Below are positions 7,894-17,418 of a DNA stretch of 55,487 nucleotides, in pieces. The stretch covers positions 1 to 55,487 of the forward strand of contig ONTQ01000011.1 in NCBI GenBank assembly GCA_900320795.1, given 5' to 3'. The notes beneath the pieces were generated by a model. The model was not told the origin of the DNA. It did not search any database and saw nothing but the letters and a program-made list of their open reading frames with translations. Each line of letters starts with the position of its first letter. The first letter of the stretch is position 1. Both the position numbers and the translations under genes were made by a program. The DNA is from an uncultured Bacteroidales bacterium. GTDB taxonomy: Bacteria; Bacteroidota; Bacteroidia; Bacteroidales; UBA932.

Positions 7894-9444
7894 ATGAAAA
7901 GAATTGCGCTTGCCTTTACAGCAGCACTCATGATGCTGGTATCCTGTAACAAAGGGGACGACGATCCCCGTCTTGTCATCATCACATTCGACGGCCTGCG
8001 CTGGCAGGAACTCTTCTCCGGGGCCGATGAATCCCTGGTGGGCGACACCCGTTTCGTGAGCAATCCCGAAGCCCTCAAGGCCGCTTACTGGCGGGATACG
8101 CCCGAGGAGCGCCGTGAAGCCCTCATGCCTTTTGTCTGGAGTTACGTTCCGCAGCACGGTTATCTCATCGGCAACCGTGACAAGGAGAGCATGATGACGG
8201 TGGCCAATACCATGAATTTTTCCTATCCCGGCTACAGCGAGATGTTCTGCGGCTGGCCCGATGACGAGCGCATCAACAGCAACGACCCCAATCCCAACCC
8301 CAACACCAGCGTGCTGGAAGTGGCCAACCGGGATCCCCGCTACAAGGGAAGCGTGATGATGTACTCCTCCTGGGAAAGCATCCGTTATGCCGTGAACAAT
8401 GAGCGTGGCGGTTTCCCCGGCTGCGTGGCCGATGAAAAACCTTATGTGAACACCGTCGGAGCCCGGGTTCTTTATGAAATCAACCAGTGGCAGAACGGAA
8501 AAACCGAAGAGTGCCCGGATTATTTCACCTATGGCTATGCCCTGGAAACTCTGACCAGTGCGCATCCCAAGGTGTTCTATGTGGGCTTCGGTGATCCCGA
8601 CGAGTTTGCCCACGCCGGAGAATATGACCGTTACCTCCAGTCCCTCAACGAGGGAGACACTTACATCCGCCGCATTGTGGAAACCTGCGAGGCCGATCCT
8701 TTCTACAAAGGGAAGACCACCTATATTCTCACCTGCGACCACGGCCGCGGCCTGGGTCCCAAGTTCACGGGCCACGGCGGGAACATCCGTCCTTCCCGTG
8801 AGACCTGGTTCATCGCCTTTGGAAAGGGCGTTCCCGTAAAGGGCGAGACCACTCACAACGGTCCTTTCTTCACCAAGCAGTTCGCCGCCACCATCGCGGA
8901 CATCCTTGGCATCGAATTCACCCCGGACAACGGCGAAAAGTGCGAACCGTTCAATCCCGACTTCTACAAGGAGCCTGAAGCACCGGTGGCATCGGCCAGT
9001 TTCGAAGCAGTGGAGGCCAAACCCAAGGGCCGGGGTCTCCGTTATACCTATTATGAAGGGGATATCATGAGCGTTCCCCAAATGCTGGCCTGTCCGGTCA
9101 AAGCCCAGGGTATCACTCCGGAATTCAGCACGGCCGTCAAAAAGACGGAAGACCATTTCGGCATCGTATTCGAAGGCCTCATGAAAATCGAGAAGGGAGG
9201 GCTATATCTTCTCTCATCGGCCACCGACGACGGCAGCATCTTCTTCCTGGACGGGCAGAAACTCTTTGACATCGACCGGGACGGCGGCGGCTACAAGGGC
9301 GCCTGGATCAACCTGGCCCCGGGTTATCACCGCATCCAGTTGCAGTATTGGGAGAATTATGGCGGAGAGAATATCGAAATCGGCCTGGACGGAGAAGGCA
9401 TAACCTATGAAAACCTTCCTGCGAGCATGCTCTTTTATGAGTAG
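7894..9444 (+). CDS. AlkP-superfamily phosphohydrolase lipoprotein with C-terminal PA14-like module
   Basis: Exported lipoprotein of 516 residues (MKRIALAFTAALMMLVSC). Residues about 24-370 form an alkaline-phosphatase-superfamily metallohydrolase: VIITFDGLRWQELFSG holds the first metal Asp, NFSYPGYSEMFCG the probable nucleophile position, GDPDEFAHAGEY and LTCDHGRG the other metal ligands, and FTGHGG the late His. There is no sulfatase C/S-x-P-x-R signature, so a phosphate or phosphodiester substrate is more likely than sulfate. Residues 379-516 form a PA14-like carbohydrate-binding module (DDGSIFFLDG, DIDRDGGGY) that aligns without a gap to the C terminus of the GH3 at 14743. The ATG at 7894 is chosen because it begins the lipoprotein signal; the frame is open upstream but overlaps the regulator gene. 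The ATG of the following GH92 gene lies inside its last codons. Confidence 0.82.
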   Translation: MKRIALAFTAALMMLVSCNKGDDDPRLVIITFDGLRWQELFSGADESLVGDTRFVSNPEALKAAYWRDTPEERREALMPFVWSYVPQHGYLIGNRDKESMMTVANTMNFSYPGYSEMFCGWPDDERINSNDPNPNPNTSVLEVANRDPRYKGSVMMYSSWESIRYAVNNERGGFPGCVADEKPYVNTVGARVLYEINQWQNGKTEECPDYFTYGYALETLTSAHPKVFYVGFGDPDEFAHAGEYDRYLQSLNEGDTYIRRIVETCEADPFYKGKTTYILTCDHGRGLGPKFTGHGGNIRPSRETWFIAFGKGVPVKGETTHNGPFFTKQFAATIADILGIEFTPDNGEKCEPFNPDFYKEPEAPVASASFEAVEAKPKGRGLRYTYYEGDIMSVPQMLACPVKAQGITPEFSTAVKKTEDHFGIVFEGLMKIEKGGLYLLSSATDDGSIFFLDGQKLFDIDRDGGGYKGAWINLAPGYHRIQLQYWENYGGENIEIGLDGEGITYENLPASMLFYE

Positions 9445-12271
9445 CAGGCCCTTCATATCCGCTCTGATGGCTCTGGCTCTTGTTTCCTGCGCAGGGGAAC
9501 AGGAGCCGGCCGGTCTTGTAAACGTATTCAACGGAACGGGTTTCGTAGGCAATACCTATCCCGGCGCCACGCTCCCGTACGGCATGGTCCAGCTGAGTCC
9601 GGACACCGACGTAAACTCGGCCTCCGGTTACCGGTATGCCGATGACAAAATCTTGGGATTCAGTCACAACCACCTCTCCGGAACCGGTTGTCCGGATCTC
9701 GGAGACTTTCTGGTGACCCCCGGCCTGGACAGCGTGGAACCGCTCCCGTTGAATCATCGGAACGAAACTGCCGGTCCCGGCTACTATAAAGTGACATTCC
9801 CCGAAAAGGGCATTACGGCCGAATTGACGGCGACGGAGCGTACCGGTGTGCACCGTTACCGTTTCAGCGGCCGCGGAAAGCGCCTGATCAGCATCAATAC
9901 GCTGTCCTGCGTGGGAGGCTGGTGCACTCCGATTGAAATGGAAATCCGCACGGAGGGGGAGGAGATTCTGGCCCACCGCCGCGTGAACGGCTGGGCCGAC
10001 GGGCGCGACTCCTATCTCTCGGCCGTCTTTTCGGCCCCTTTCGAGAAGGCAGAGGAAACATCCAAGTGTATTCTGACTTTCACTTTTGCCGATGACCTGA
10101 AGGACGTGACACTCATCGCCGGCCTCTCCGGCGTTTCCCTCGAAGGAGCCCGTAAAAACCGCCTGGCCGAGACGGAAGGGGAGTCGTTCGACAGCCTTCT
10201 GGCCAAGGCGAAAGCCACCTGGAACCGGGCCCTGGGCCGCATCCGGGTGAAGGGCGGCCCGGCCGATGTCTTCTACACCAACCTCTACCATACTTACATC
10301 ACCCCCAACCGGATCGATGACGTGGACGGCTGGTACAGGGATCAGTCGGCCCGGAACAGGCAGTTGGAGAAGGGACATCATTTTTACTCCACGCTTTCCA
10401 TCTGGGACACCTTCCGCAGCTGGAATCCGCTCCAAACCCTTATGGCCCCGGAGATGGTCGGCGACATGGTGTGCAGCATGCTGGACCAGTACCGCTGCCG
10501 GGGAGAACTGCCCATCTGGCCCCTTGCAAGCGACGAGACCGGCTGCATGATTGGCTACCACAGCGTTTCGGTCATCGCCGACGCATGGCTCCGCGGCATT
10601 CGCGGATTCGACGGCGAGAAGGCCCTGGAAGCCATGATTGTCTCTTCCAACAGGAACAACGTCAATGCTTCGGAGTTGTACAACACCTTCGGCTATATTC
10701 CGGCCGACATGAAGGTGGAATCTGTTTCCCAGGTATTGGAATTCTGCTACGACGACTGGTGCATCGCCCGCATGGCGGAGGCGCTGGGACATGCCGATAT
10801 CGCGGCGGAATATGACGCGCGGGCCCTGCGCTACCGCGCCCTCTTCGACCCCAACACCGGCTTTTTCCGCGGCAAGAAGGCCGACGGCAACTGGGTGGAA
10901 CCCCTGGAGCCGCTGCTCCGCAGCCGCGACTTCACGGAAGCCTCGCCCTGGCATTACCGCTTTTTCGTCCCCCACGACATGGCCGGCCTCCAGGCCCTGA
11001 TGGGCGGCCGCGAAGCCCTGTACGCCGCCCTGGATTCCCTTTTTACCTACAAGCCCGAGGGGCAGAAGTCGGTGGATGAGGGCATCGGCGGCATCATCGG
11101 CCAGTATGCCCACGGCAACGAGCCCAGCCACAACATGGCCTGGCTCTTTAACTATGTGGAGGCTCCTTCCCGTACGCAGGAGGTGGTCCGCGAAATCCTC
11201 ACGAAACTTTACACTACGGCCCCCGACGGAATCTGCGGAAACGAGGACTGCGGTCAGATGAGCGCCTGGTATGTCCTGGGCGCCCTGGGCCTGTACCCCG
11301 TGTGCCCCGGTACTGGCGAGTATCAGTTGGCAGCGCCGCTCTTCAAGGAAATCACGGTGGAACTCGGGAATGGCAACATCTTGATAATCAAGGCCGATCA
11401 TCCGGAGTATGCCTATGTGTCGGACATTACGCTGAACGGCGAACCGCTCCGGCGGAACTTCCTTAAGTATGAGGAAATCATCTCCGGCGGAACACTGGAA
11501 TACCGCTTGTCGGCCCGTCCGGACCACGGACGGGACAAGTTGCCGGCCGCCTATTCCCTCACGCATGAGGAGGTGGTGTGCCCGGTGGCCATCCTCGGAG
11601 ACATCATCCTGTTCCCGGAAGAGGCGGAGATTTGCCTGAAAACCCGCACGGAGGGCGCCGTCATCCACTATACCCTGGACGGAAGCGAACCGACGGCGGA
11701 CAGTCCCCTTTACACGGAGCCTTTCATCCTCCGGGAATCGGCCCCCATCCGGGCCCGTGCTTTCAAGGAGGGGATGGAGCCCTCCTTCGTGACTTCCCGC
11801 ACGGCGCACAAACTTCTTTTCCACGCCGCGGCTTCCCGCACGGGCATGAAGCCCGGCTGCCGTTACACCTACCATGCCGCGAATTTCGTTGCCCTGAGAC
11901 AGATTGAGGAAGACCCGGCCGAGGCCACCGGCACCATGCCGTTCCCTTCCATCGCAGGTGCCCCGGACCAGGACCATTTTGCATACTGCTTCTACGGATA
12001 CATCGACATTCCGGAGGACGGGATCTGGTCTTTCTATACCAAGAGCGATGACGGCAGTTCCCTCTATATCGACGGAACCATGGTGGTGGGGAACGACGGC
12101 TCGCACAGTGCGGTGGAGGCCGTTGGACGCATCCCGCTCCAGAAGGGGCTGCATGCCTATAAACTTCTCTATTTTGAGGATTATGAAGGGCAGTCCCTGG
12201 AATGGGGCTGGAAAGCCCCTTCGGCCCGGACGTACTCAACCATTCCCGCCAACCGGCTTTTTTACCGATAA
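9437..12271 (+). CDS. GH92 alpha-mannosidase with C-terminal chitobiase-like and PA14-like modules
   Basis: Lipoprotein of 944 residues (MSSRPFISALMALALVSC). GH92 enzymes are calcium-dependent inverting exo-alpha-mannosidases. The N-terminal beta-sandwich begins VNVFNGTGFVGNTYPGAT, with LGFSHNHLSGTG. The (alpha/alpha)6 barrel carries the acid motif AHGNEPSHNMAW (Glu 562) and the base motif CGNEDCGQMSAWY (Glu 603, Asp 604). After the catalytic part come a short chitobiase-C-like strand module (YTLDGSEPTADSPLY, about 730-790) and a PA14-like module (about 806-944, SDDGSSLYIDG, GNDGSHS). I chose the ATG at 9437, which overlaps the upstream gene by 8 bp and starts the signal peptide; a start at 9407 would add ten residues. 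A paralogue with the same architecture is at 50480. Mannosidase activity follows from the family; the exact linkage is unknown. Confidence 0.92.
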   Translation: MSSRPFISALMALALVSCAGEQEPAGLVNVFNGTGFVGNTYPGATLPYGMVQLSPDTDVNSASGYRYADDKILGFSHNHLSGTGCPDLGDFLVTPGLDSVEPLPLNHRNETAGPGYYKVTFPEKGITAELTATERTGVHRYRFSGRGKRLISINTLSCVGGWCTPIEMEIRTEGEEILAHRRVNGWADGRDSYLSAVFSAPFEKAEETSKCILTFTFADDLKDVTLIAGLSGVSLEGARKNRLAETEGESFDSLLAKAKATWNRALGRIRVKGGPADVFYTNLYHTYITPNRIDDVDGWYRDQSARNRQLEKGHHFYSTLSIWDTFRSWNPLQTLMAPEMVGDMVCSMLDQYRCRGELPIWPLASDETGCMIGYHSVSVIADAWLRGIRGFDGEKALEAMIVSSNRNNVNASELYNTFGYIPADMKVESVSQVLEFCYDDWCIARMAEALGHADIAAEYDARALRYRALFDPNTGFFRGKKADGNWVEPLEPLLRSRDFTEASPWHYRFFVPHDMAGLQALMGGREALYAALDSLFTYKPEGQKSVDEGIGGIIGQYAHGNEPSHNMAWLFNYVEAPSRTQEVVREILTKLYTTAPDGICGNEDCGQMSAWYVLGALGLYPVCPGTGEYQLAAPLFKEITVELGNGNILIIKADHPEYAYVSDITLNGEPLRRNFLKYEEIISGGTLEYRLSARPDHGRDKLPAAYSLTHEEVVCPVAILGDIILFPEEAEICLKTRTEGAVIHYTLDGSEPTADSPLYTEPFILRESAPIRARAFKEGMEPSFVTSRTAHKLLFHAAASRTGMKPGCRYTYHAANFVALRQIEEDPAEATGTMPFPSIAGAPDQDHFAYCFYGYIDIPEDGIWSFYTKSDDGSSLYIDGTMVVGNDGSHSAVEAVGRIPLQKGLHAYKLLYFEDYEGQSLEWGWKAPSARTYSTIPANRLFYR

Positions 12272-12274
12272 ACT

Positions 12275-14728
12275 ATGAAAAAACTCGTCCTGTTAACTGC
12301 TTTTGCCCTTTTTTCGCTGGCAGCCCTGGCACAAGGATTTGCCGACAGGGAAGCGTACTACCGGGAGCTCCTGCGGCAGATGACACCGGAGGAGAAAGCC
12401 TATCTGCTGATGGGAGACGGCGGGGTTCCCCGCCTGGGCGTTCCCGAGTTCGGTATGGATGACGGAGCCAGGGGGCCGCATACATGGGAAGGCTCCACCG
12501 GCTTTCCTTGCGGCCTGGGCCAGTCATCGGCCTGGAATCAGGAGTTGATGTTCCGGGCCGGGCAGGTGATGGGCGAAGAGGCGCGGGCCCTGGGCAAGAC
12601 GGTCCTGTTGGGCCCCGGCGTCAATATCCTCCGGGACCCGCTGGGCGGACGTTTTTTCGAATACTATACGGAAGACCCTTACCTGAACGGGGCCACGGCG
12701 GTCCCGATAGTGAAGGGCCTTCAGAGCATGGGCGTTGCCGCCTGCCTCAAGCATTATGCCTGCAACAACCGGGAGTCCAACCGGAATTTTTACTATTCAG
12801 TCGTGGATGAACGGTCCTTGCATGAAATCTATCTTCCGGTTTACAAGGCAGCGGTTCAGAAAGGAAAGGTATGGACCATCATGACTTCGGCCAATGGCAT
12901 TAACTTCGAGTATGTGAGCGACAGCCGGAAAATGCTCACGGACATTCTCAAGGACCAGTGGGGCTTCGACGGCTTTGTCATGACCGACTGGCTGCAGACC
13001 CGCACCACCGAAAAGGCCATTTCGGCCGGCCTGGACAAATCCATGCCGGGCTGGGAAGAATGCCTTTACGGAAAAGCGCTGCTGGAGGCGTTGAAAAAAG
13101 GCACGGTCCGGGAAAGTTTCATGGACGACAAGGTGCTCCGCATCCTACGGATTTGCGACCGGGTGGGGCTGCTGGAAGGCTCTCCCGCCAAGGTTCCCAC
13201 GGACTGCAGAATCCTTACGCCGGAACATGTGGCGGTGGCGAGGGAAATGGCGCAGGAAAGCATGGTGCTCCTGAAAAATGAAGGAGGGCTTCTGCCGCTG
13301 GACCCCGGAAAGGTGCGCCGCATCCTGGTGACGGGCCCCAACGCCACCCTGCGAACCTGCGAAATCGCCATGGGCGGCAGTTCCTGGATGTATTCTCCGG
13401 GCGAAGTGACCATCCTGGACGGCCTTCGGAAGACTTACCGGAAAGTGGACTGGTTTGACTGGAAATCTTTGGGCGGCTTCCGGGAAATCGAGGCTCCCGT
13501 GCATGCCCGCTACTATAAAAAAGGCCTGGAGGAGCCCGCTGTGGAACGGACGGAGGATGGCATCAACTTCATGTGGGAAATGCGGTCTCCGGATGCTTCC
13601 ATCCCGGTGCAGGAATGGACCGGGGCGCGCTTCGATTTCACCTTTACGGCACCGGCCGACGGAAAATACACGTTCCGCTTCACTTCCGGCGGCGGCCACG
13701 TGAGCGCCTACAACGGTTCGTGGGAAGGGGCTCCGGTCGTTTTTATCCGGGGAGACCAGAAGATTGCCGGGACCCCCATGGGCACGGTGGATCTTAAAAA
13801 GGGACAGGACTATCATCTGTGCATCGTTTTTGAAAAGACGGAAGGGGACGCCTCCCTCCATGTGGAATATTCTACGCCGGAATCGGAAGGGGCTCCCGCC
13901 CGTCTGGCGGCCCTGGAAAAGGCGGCTCGGAAGGCCGATGCCGTCATTTTCGTGGGGGGCTTGGACATGAACCTGGATACCGAAGGCCGGGACCGGATTA
14001 CGATGCTGTTCCCTCAATTGCAGCAGGAAGCAATCCTGCGGCTGGTGAAGGCGAATCCCCGGACGGTGGTCACCCTCATGAACGGTTCTCCGGTCGAATT
14101 GGGCGGCTGGCTCCCGGAAGCCCCGGCCGTATTGGAGGCCTGGTATGGAGGGATTGAGGCCGGAACGGCCGTGGCCGATATTATCAGCGGGAAAGTGAAC
14201 CCCAGCGGCCATCTGACCTTCACATGGCCCAGGCATTACGAGGATACGCCCATCCATCGGCTGGGCTGGGAGAACCAGGACCTGATTTATTTCACGGACA
14301 GCCTGAATGTGGGCTACCGATATTACGACAGCAAGGGCGTGGAACCGGAATTTCCCTTCGGCCACGGCTTGAGTTATACCTCTTTTGCGTATGAAGGCTT
14401 GCGGCTGGAGAAGGAGGGGGATGCCGCCTTCCGGGGAACGCTGACGGTGCGCAATACCGGCTCCCGGTCCGGAAAGGAAGTGGTGCAGGTCTATATCCGC
14501 CCGCTGGAGCCGTCCGTAGAGCGTCCCGTGCATGAATTGAAGGCATTCTGCAAAGTGGAGGTTCCAGCAGGCGGTTCTGCGGAGGCCTCCTTCACCCTGG
14601 AACCGGACGCCTTCTCCTTCTATGATGTCACGCTTCCCGGCTGGCGGGTGGATCCGGGCCGGTATGTGGTTGAGATTGGGCGCGATTCCCGCCATATCGA
14701 ATTGACAGAAACCGTAGTTGTAAAATGA
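12275..14728 (+). CDS. GH3 beta-glycosidase with internal PA14-like insertion
   Basis: Secreted protein of 817 residues with a signal peptide ending ALAQ. GH3 retaining exo-hydrolases cleave terminal beta-glucose, beta-xylose and similar sugars in the periplasm. The first GH3 domain shows GPGVNILRDPLGGRFFEYY, substrate-binding CLKHYACNN (Lys 159, His 160) and the nucleophile Asp 238 in GFDGFVMTDW. The second domain begins near 320 (AQESMVLLKNEGGLLPL) and is interrupted at about 408-533 by a degenerate PA14-like insertion (FTFTAPADGKYTFRFTS; KGQDYHLCIVFEK). NLDTEGRDR (Glu 570) is the likely acid/base region. A fibronectin-III-like tail ends the protein after FPFGHGLSYTSF. It starts 3 bp after the GH92 gene and its stop overlaps the first possible start of the next GH3. 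Confidence 0.92.
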   Translation: MKKLVLLTAFALFSLAALAQGFADREAYYRELLRQMTPEEKAYLLMGDGGVPRLGVPEFGMDDGARGPHTWEGSTGFPCGLGQSSAWNQELMFRAGQVMGEEARALGKTVLLGPGVNILRDPLGGRFFEYYTEDPYLNGATAVPIVKGLQSMGVAACLKHYACNNRESNRNFYYSVVDERSLHEIYLPVYKAAVQKGKVWTIMTSANGINFEYVSDSRKMLTDILKDQWGFDGFVMTDWLQTRTTEKAISAGLDKSMPGWEECLYGKALLEALKKGTVRESFMDDKVLRILRICDRVGLLEGSPAKVPTDCRILTPEHVAVAREMAQESMVLLKNEGGLLPLDPGKVRRILVTGPNATLRTCEIAMGGSSWMYSPGEVTILDGLRKTYRKVDWFDWKSLGGFREIEAPVHARYYKKGLEEPAVERTEDGINFMWEMRSPDASIPVQEWTGARFDFTFTAPADGKYTFRFTSGGGHVSAYNGSWEGAPVVFIRGDQKIAGTPMGTVDLKKGQDYHLCIVFEKTEGDASLHVEYSTPESEGAPARLAALEKAARKADAVIFVGGLDMNLDTEGRDRITMLFPQLQQEAILRLVKANPRTVVTLMNGSPVELGGWLPEAPAVLEAWYGGIEAGTAVADIISGKVNPSGHLTFTWPRHYEDTPIHRLGWENQDLIYFTDSLNVGYRYYDSKGVEPEFPFGHGLSYTSFAYEGLRLEKEGDAAFRGTLTVRNTGSRSGKEVVQVYIRPLEPSVERPVHELKAFCKVEVPAGGSAEASFTLEPDAFSFYDVTLPGWRVDPGRYVVEIGRDSRHIELTETVVVK

Positions 14729-14742
14729 TAAACCCTTTGTTC

Positions 14743-17418
14743 ATGAGAAAGATAGCACTTGTGGGCCTTCTCCTGGCCACCTTTACCGCCGCGGCGCAGC
14801 CGCAACTCAGGGAGGACAATATCGACGAGGTTCTGCAGGCGATGACCCTGGAAGAAAAGGCTTCGCTCCTGGTGGGAACCAGTTCCGACAACCTGGTGCC
14901 CGGCCTGGCCGGCGGCACCCGGGCCATTCCCCGGCTGGGCATTCCCCAGACCATCTTCTCCGATGGCCCGGCCGGCGTGAGAATCGACCCTTCAAGGGAC
15001 CCCGCCCACACAGTGGCGACGGGCTTCCCGGTGGGCACGCTCCTCGCCAGTTCCTGGGATACGGACCTGGTGGAACGCACTACGGCCGTCCTCGGAAATG
15101 AGGTGCTGGAGTACGGCGTGGACGTACTGCTGGCTCCCGGCATGAACATCCACCGCAATCCGCTCTGCGGCCGCAACTTCGAGTATTTCAGCGAAGACCC
15201 GCTGCTGAGCGGACGGATGGCGGCGGCCTATGTGCGCGGCATCCAGAGCAACGGCGCCGGTACTTCCATCAAGCACTATGCGGCCAACAACCAGGAAACC
15301 AACCGTTCCGAGAACGATGCCCTGGTGAGCCGCAGGGCCCTGAGGGAAATCTATCTCAAGAACTTCGAGATTGCCGTGAAGGAAGGAAAGCCCTGGACGG
15401 TGATGAGTTCCTACAACAAACTCAACGGCAACTACACCCAGCAGGATTACGACCTCCTCTCCACCGTTCTCCGGGACGAATGGGGCTATGAGGGCATTGT
15501 GATTACCGACTGGGGAAACAAGGATAACACCGTGCAGTCCGTGAAGGCCGGAAACGACCTCATGGATCCCGGTTCCGACGTGGAAATCCGGCGCATCCTT
15601 GCCGGTGTCCGCGGCGGCAGCATCTCCATGGAAGAACTGGACCGCAATGTGCGCCGTGTCCTGGAATATGTGGTGAAGACCCCTCGTTTCCGCAAGTATG
15701 CCTATTCCGGCCATCCCGACCTGGAAGCCCATGCCCGCATGGCCCGCGAGGCGGCTGCGGAGTCCATCGTCCTTCTGCGCAATCAGCATAACACGCTTCC
15801 GCTTAAGGGAACGGAGAGAGTGGCCCTGTACGGTGTTACCAGCGAGGACTTTATCGCCGGCGGCACCGGTTCCGGTGAAGTGACCAAGCCCTATGTGGTC
15901 ACCATGACCCAAGCCCTGGAGGCGGCCGGATTTACCCTGGATCCCGGTCTCAAGAAGTACTACTCCCTGGAGGCCAAGGCCTTGCGGACCCGCTTCAATA
16001 TTGAACCCGTAGAGGACAACGAATATCGTGAGGAACCCCGTCTCACCGCATCGGCCATCGGTTTCCAGTCTTCGCTGGACGATGTGGCCGTAGTGGTGTT
16101 CGGACGCCAGGCCGGCGAAGGAAAGGACCGCCATGTGGAGAACGATTTTGAACTCTCCGCCACCGAGCGGGAACTGCTGGTGAATCTGCACAAGGCCTAT
16201 CATCCCCGGGGAAAGCGGGTGGTGGTAATCCTTAACGTGGGCGGCGTCGTGGAAACCGCTTCCTGGAAGCATCTGGTGGATGCCATCCTCCTGCCCTGGT
16301 CTCCGGGACAGGAGGGTGCCAACGCCATTGCCGACATCCTGACGGGCAAGGTGAACCCTTCCGGCAAACTGCCCATGACCTTTCCGGGCAGTTTCGTGGA
16401 CATCCCCTCATCGGCCGATTTCCCCTACGATTATGACCCTCTGGCCCCTTATCATGCCAGGGAAAATGTGGACTTCACCGTCTATTCGGAAGATATCTGG
16501 GTGGGCTACCGCCATTACCTGACCACCGGTACGGAGGTGTCCTATCCCTTCGGCTACGGCCTCAGTTATACCACCTTCGCCTATTCCAAGCCGGTCGTGA
16601 AGGCCGGGGCCGATGGCTTCACCGCTTCCGTCACCGTTACCAATACGGGCGCCGTAGCCGGAAAGGAAGTGGTCCAACTCTATGTGGACGCTCCCTCCGG
16701 CGGCTTGGAGAAACCGGTCTGTGAACTCAAGGCCTTTGCAAAGACCAGGCTCTTGCAACCCGGTGAAAGCCAGGTGCTTACTATGGTGGTGGACAACTAC
16801 TCCCTGGCTTCCTTCAACGAAGGGACATCGGCCTGGGAAGCCGCGGAAGGGGAGTACAAGGTGCTCTTCGGGGCATCTTGTGCCGATATCCGCGCCACCG
16901 GTTCCTACAAACTCAAAAAGGCCCTTTCCTGGCCGGTGCACGATGTCCTCAGGATGCAGGGCGGGGAATATTTCCCGGCCGTGAAGGATGCCGTCCCTGT
17001 CGGCGAGGGACTCCGCTACAGTTATCGGGAAGGGGAGTACATGAGTGTGGACGGGTTCCTGTCCGCCGCTGAGAAGCGCTCCGGCATTACGCCTGTCATC
17101 ACTGCGGCTCTTAAGGAGCAGGACGACCATTTCGGCATCATTTTCAAGGGCCTCATGAAAGTGGAGAGGGACGGCCTGTACCGTCTTTCCCTCCGCTCCG
17201 ACGATGGCTCCCGCCTTGTGCTGGACGGCCGGAATGTCCTGGATCTGGACCGGGACGGTGGAGGATACGAGGAGGTGTGGCTCATGCTTGAAGCCGGCTA
17301 TCACCGTCTTGAAATCGGCTTCTGGGACAATTTTGCAGAGGAATACATCGAAGTGGGCCTCAAGGGCCCCGGCATATCCGTTTACAACCTCCCCGCTTCC
17401 ATGCTCTATTATGAATAA
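14743..17418 (+). CDS. GH3 beta-glycosidase with C-terminal PA14-like module
   Basis: Secreted protein of 891 residues from the ATG at 14743 (MRKIALVGLLLATFTAAAQ); an in-frame ATG at 14725 would add six residues and overlap the preceding stop. GH3 signatures are IFSDGPAGVRIDP, APGMNIHRNPLCGRNFEYF, IKHYAANNQETNR and the nucleophile Asp 256 in YEGIVITDWG. The second domain has SIVLLRNQHNTLPL, and the fibronectin-III tail follows YPFGYGLSYTTF. Residues 754-891 form a PA14-like module (SDDGSRLVLDG, DLDRDGGGY) aligned without gaps to the end of the AlkP-type protein at 7894, about 75 of 138 residues identical by hand count. Unlike the GH3 before it, the PA14 lies at the C terminus rather than inside the second domain. 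Probable beta-glucosidase or beta-xylosidase; substrate not decidable. Confidence 0.92.
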   Translation: MRKIALVGLLLATFTAAAQPQLREDNIDEVLQAMTLEEKASLLVGTSSDNLVPGLAGGTRAIPRLGIPQTIFSDGPAGVRIDPSRDPAHTVATGFPVGTLLASSWDTDLVERTTAVLGNEVLEYGVDVLLAPGMNIHRNPLCGRNFEYFSEDPLLSGRMAAAYVRGIQSNGAGTSIKHYAANNQETNRSENDALVSRRALREIYLKNFEIAVKEGKPWTVMSSYNKLNGNYTQQDYDLLSTVLRDEWGYEGIVITDWGNKDNTVQSVKAGNDLMDPGSDVEIRRILAGVRGGSISMEELDRNVRRVLEYVVKTPRFRKYAYSGHPDLEAHARMAREAAAESIVLLRNQHNTLPLKGTERVALYGVTSEDFIAGGTGSGEVTKPYVVTMTQALEAAGFTLDPGLKKYYSLEAKALRTRFNIEPVEDNEYREEPRLTASAIGFQSSLDDVAVVVFGRQAGEGKDRHVENDFELSATERELLVNLHKAYHPRGKRVVVILNVGGVVETASWKHLVDAILLPWSPGQEGANAIADILTGKVNPSGKLPMTFPGSFVDIPSSADFPYDYDPLAPYHARENVDFTVYSEDIWVGYRHYLTTGTEVSYPFGYGLSYTTFAYSKPVVKAGADGFTASVTVTNTGAVAGKEVVQLYVDAPSGGLEKPVCELKAFAKTRLLQPGESQVLTMVVDNYSLASFNEGTSAWEAAEGEYKVLFGASCADIRATGSYKLKKALSWPVHDVLRMQGGEYFPAVKDAVPVGEGLRYSYREGEYMSVDGFLSAAEKRSGITPVITAALKEQDDHFGIIFKGLMKVERDGLYRLSLRSDDGSRLVLDGRNVLDLDRDGGGYEEVWLMLEAGYHRLEIGFWDNFAEEYIEVGLKGPGISVYNLPASMLYYE

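Noticed and set aside
7894-9444. Calling the AlkP-type proteins (7894 and 22172) sulfatases
   Set aside because: Neither contains the C/S-x-P-x-R maturation motif, and the nucleophile regions look like phosphodiesterase or phosphomutase relatives.
9437-12271. Assigning the locus to N-glycan or yeast mannan use because of GH92, DUF4838 and GH99-like proteins
   Set aside because: There are no GH18/GH85, GH76, GH38 or GH125 enzymes in the window, and most of the other enzymes target rhamnose, arabinose and uronic acids.
17204-17410. Upstream extension of the GH28-CE15 frame by 69 codons
   Set aside because: The extension is out-of-frame sequence of the GH3 PA14 module; a proper signal peptide begins at 17411.
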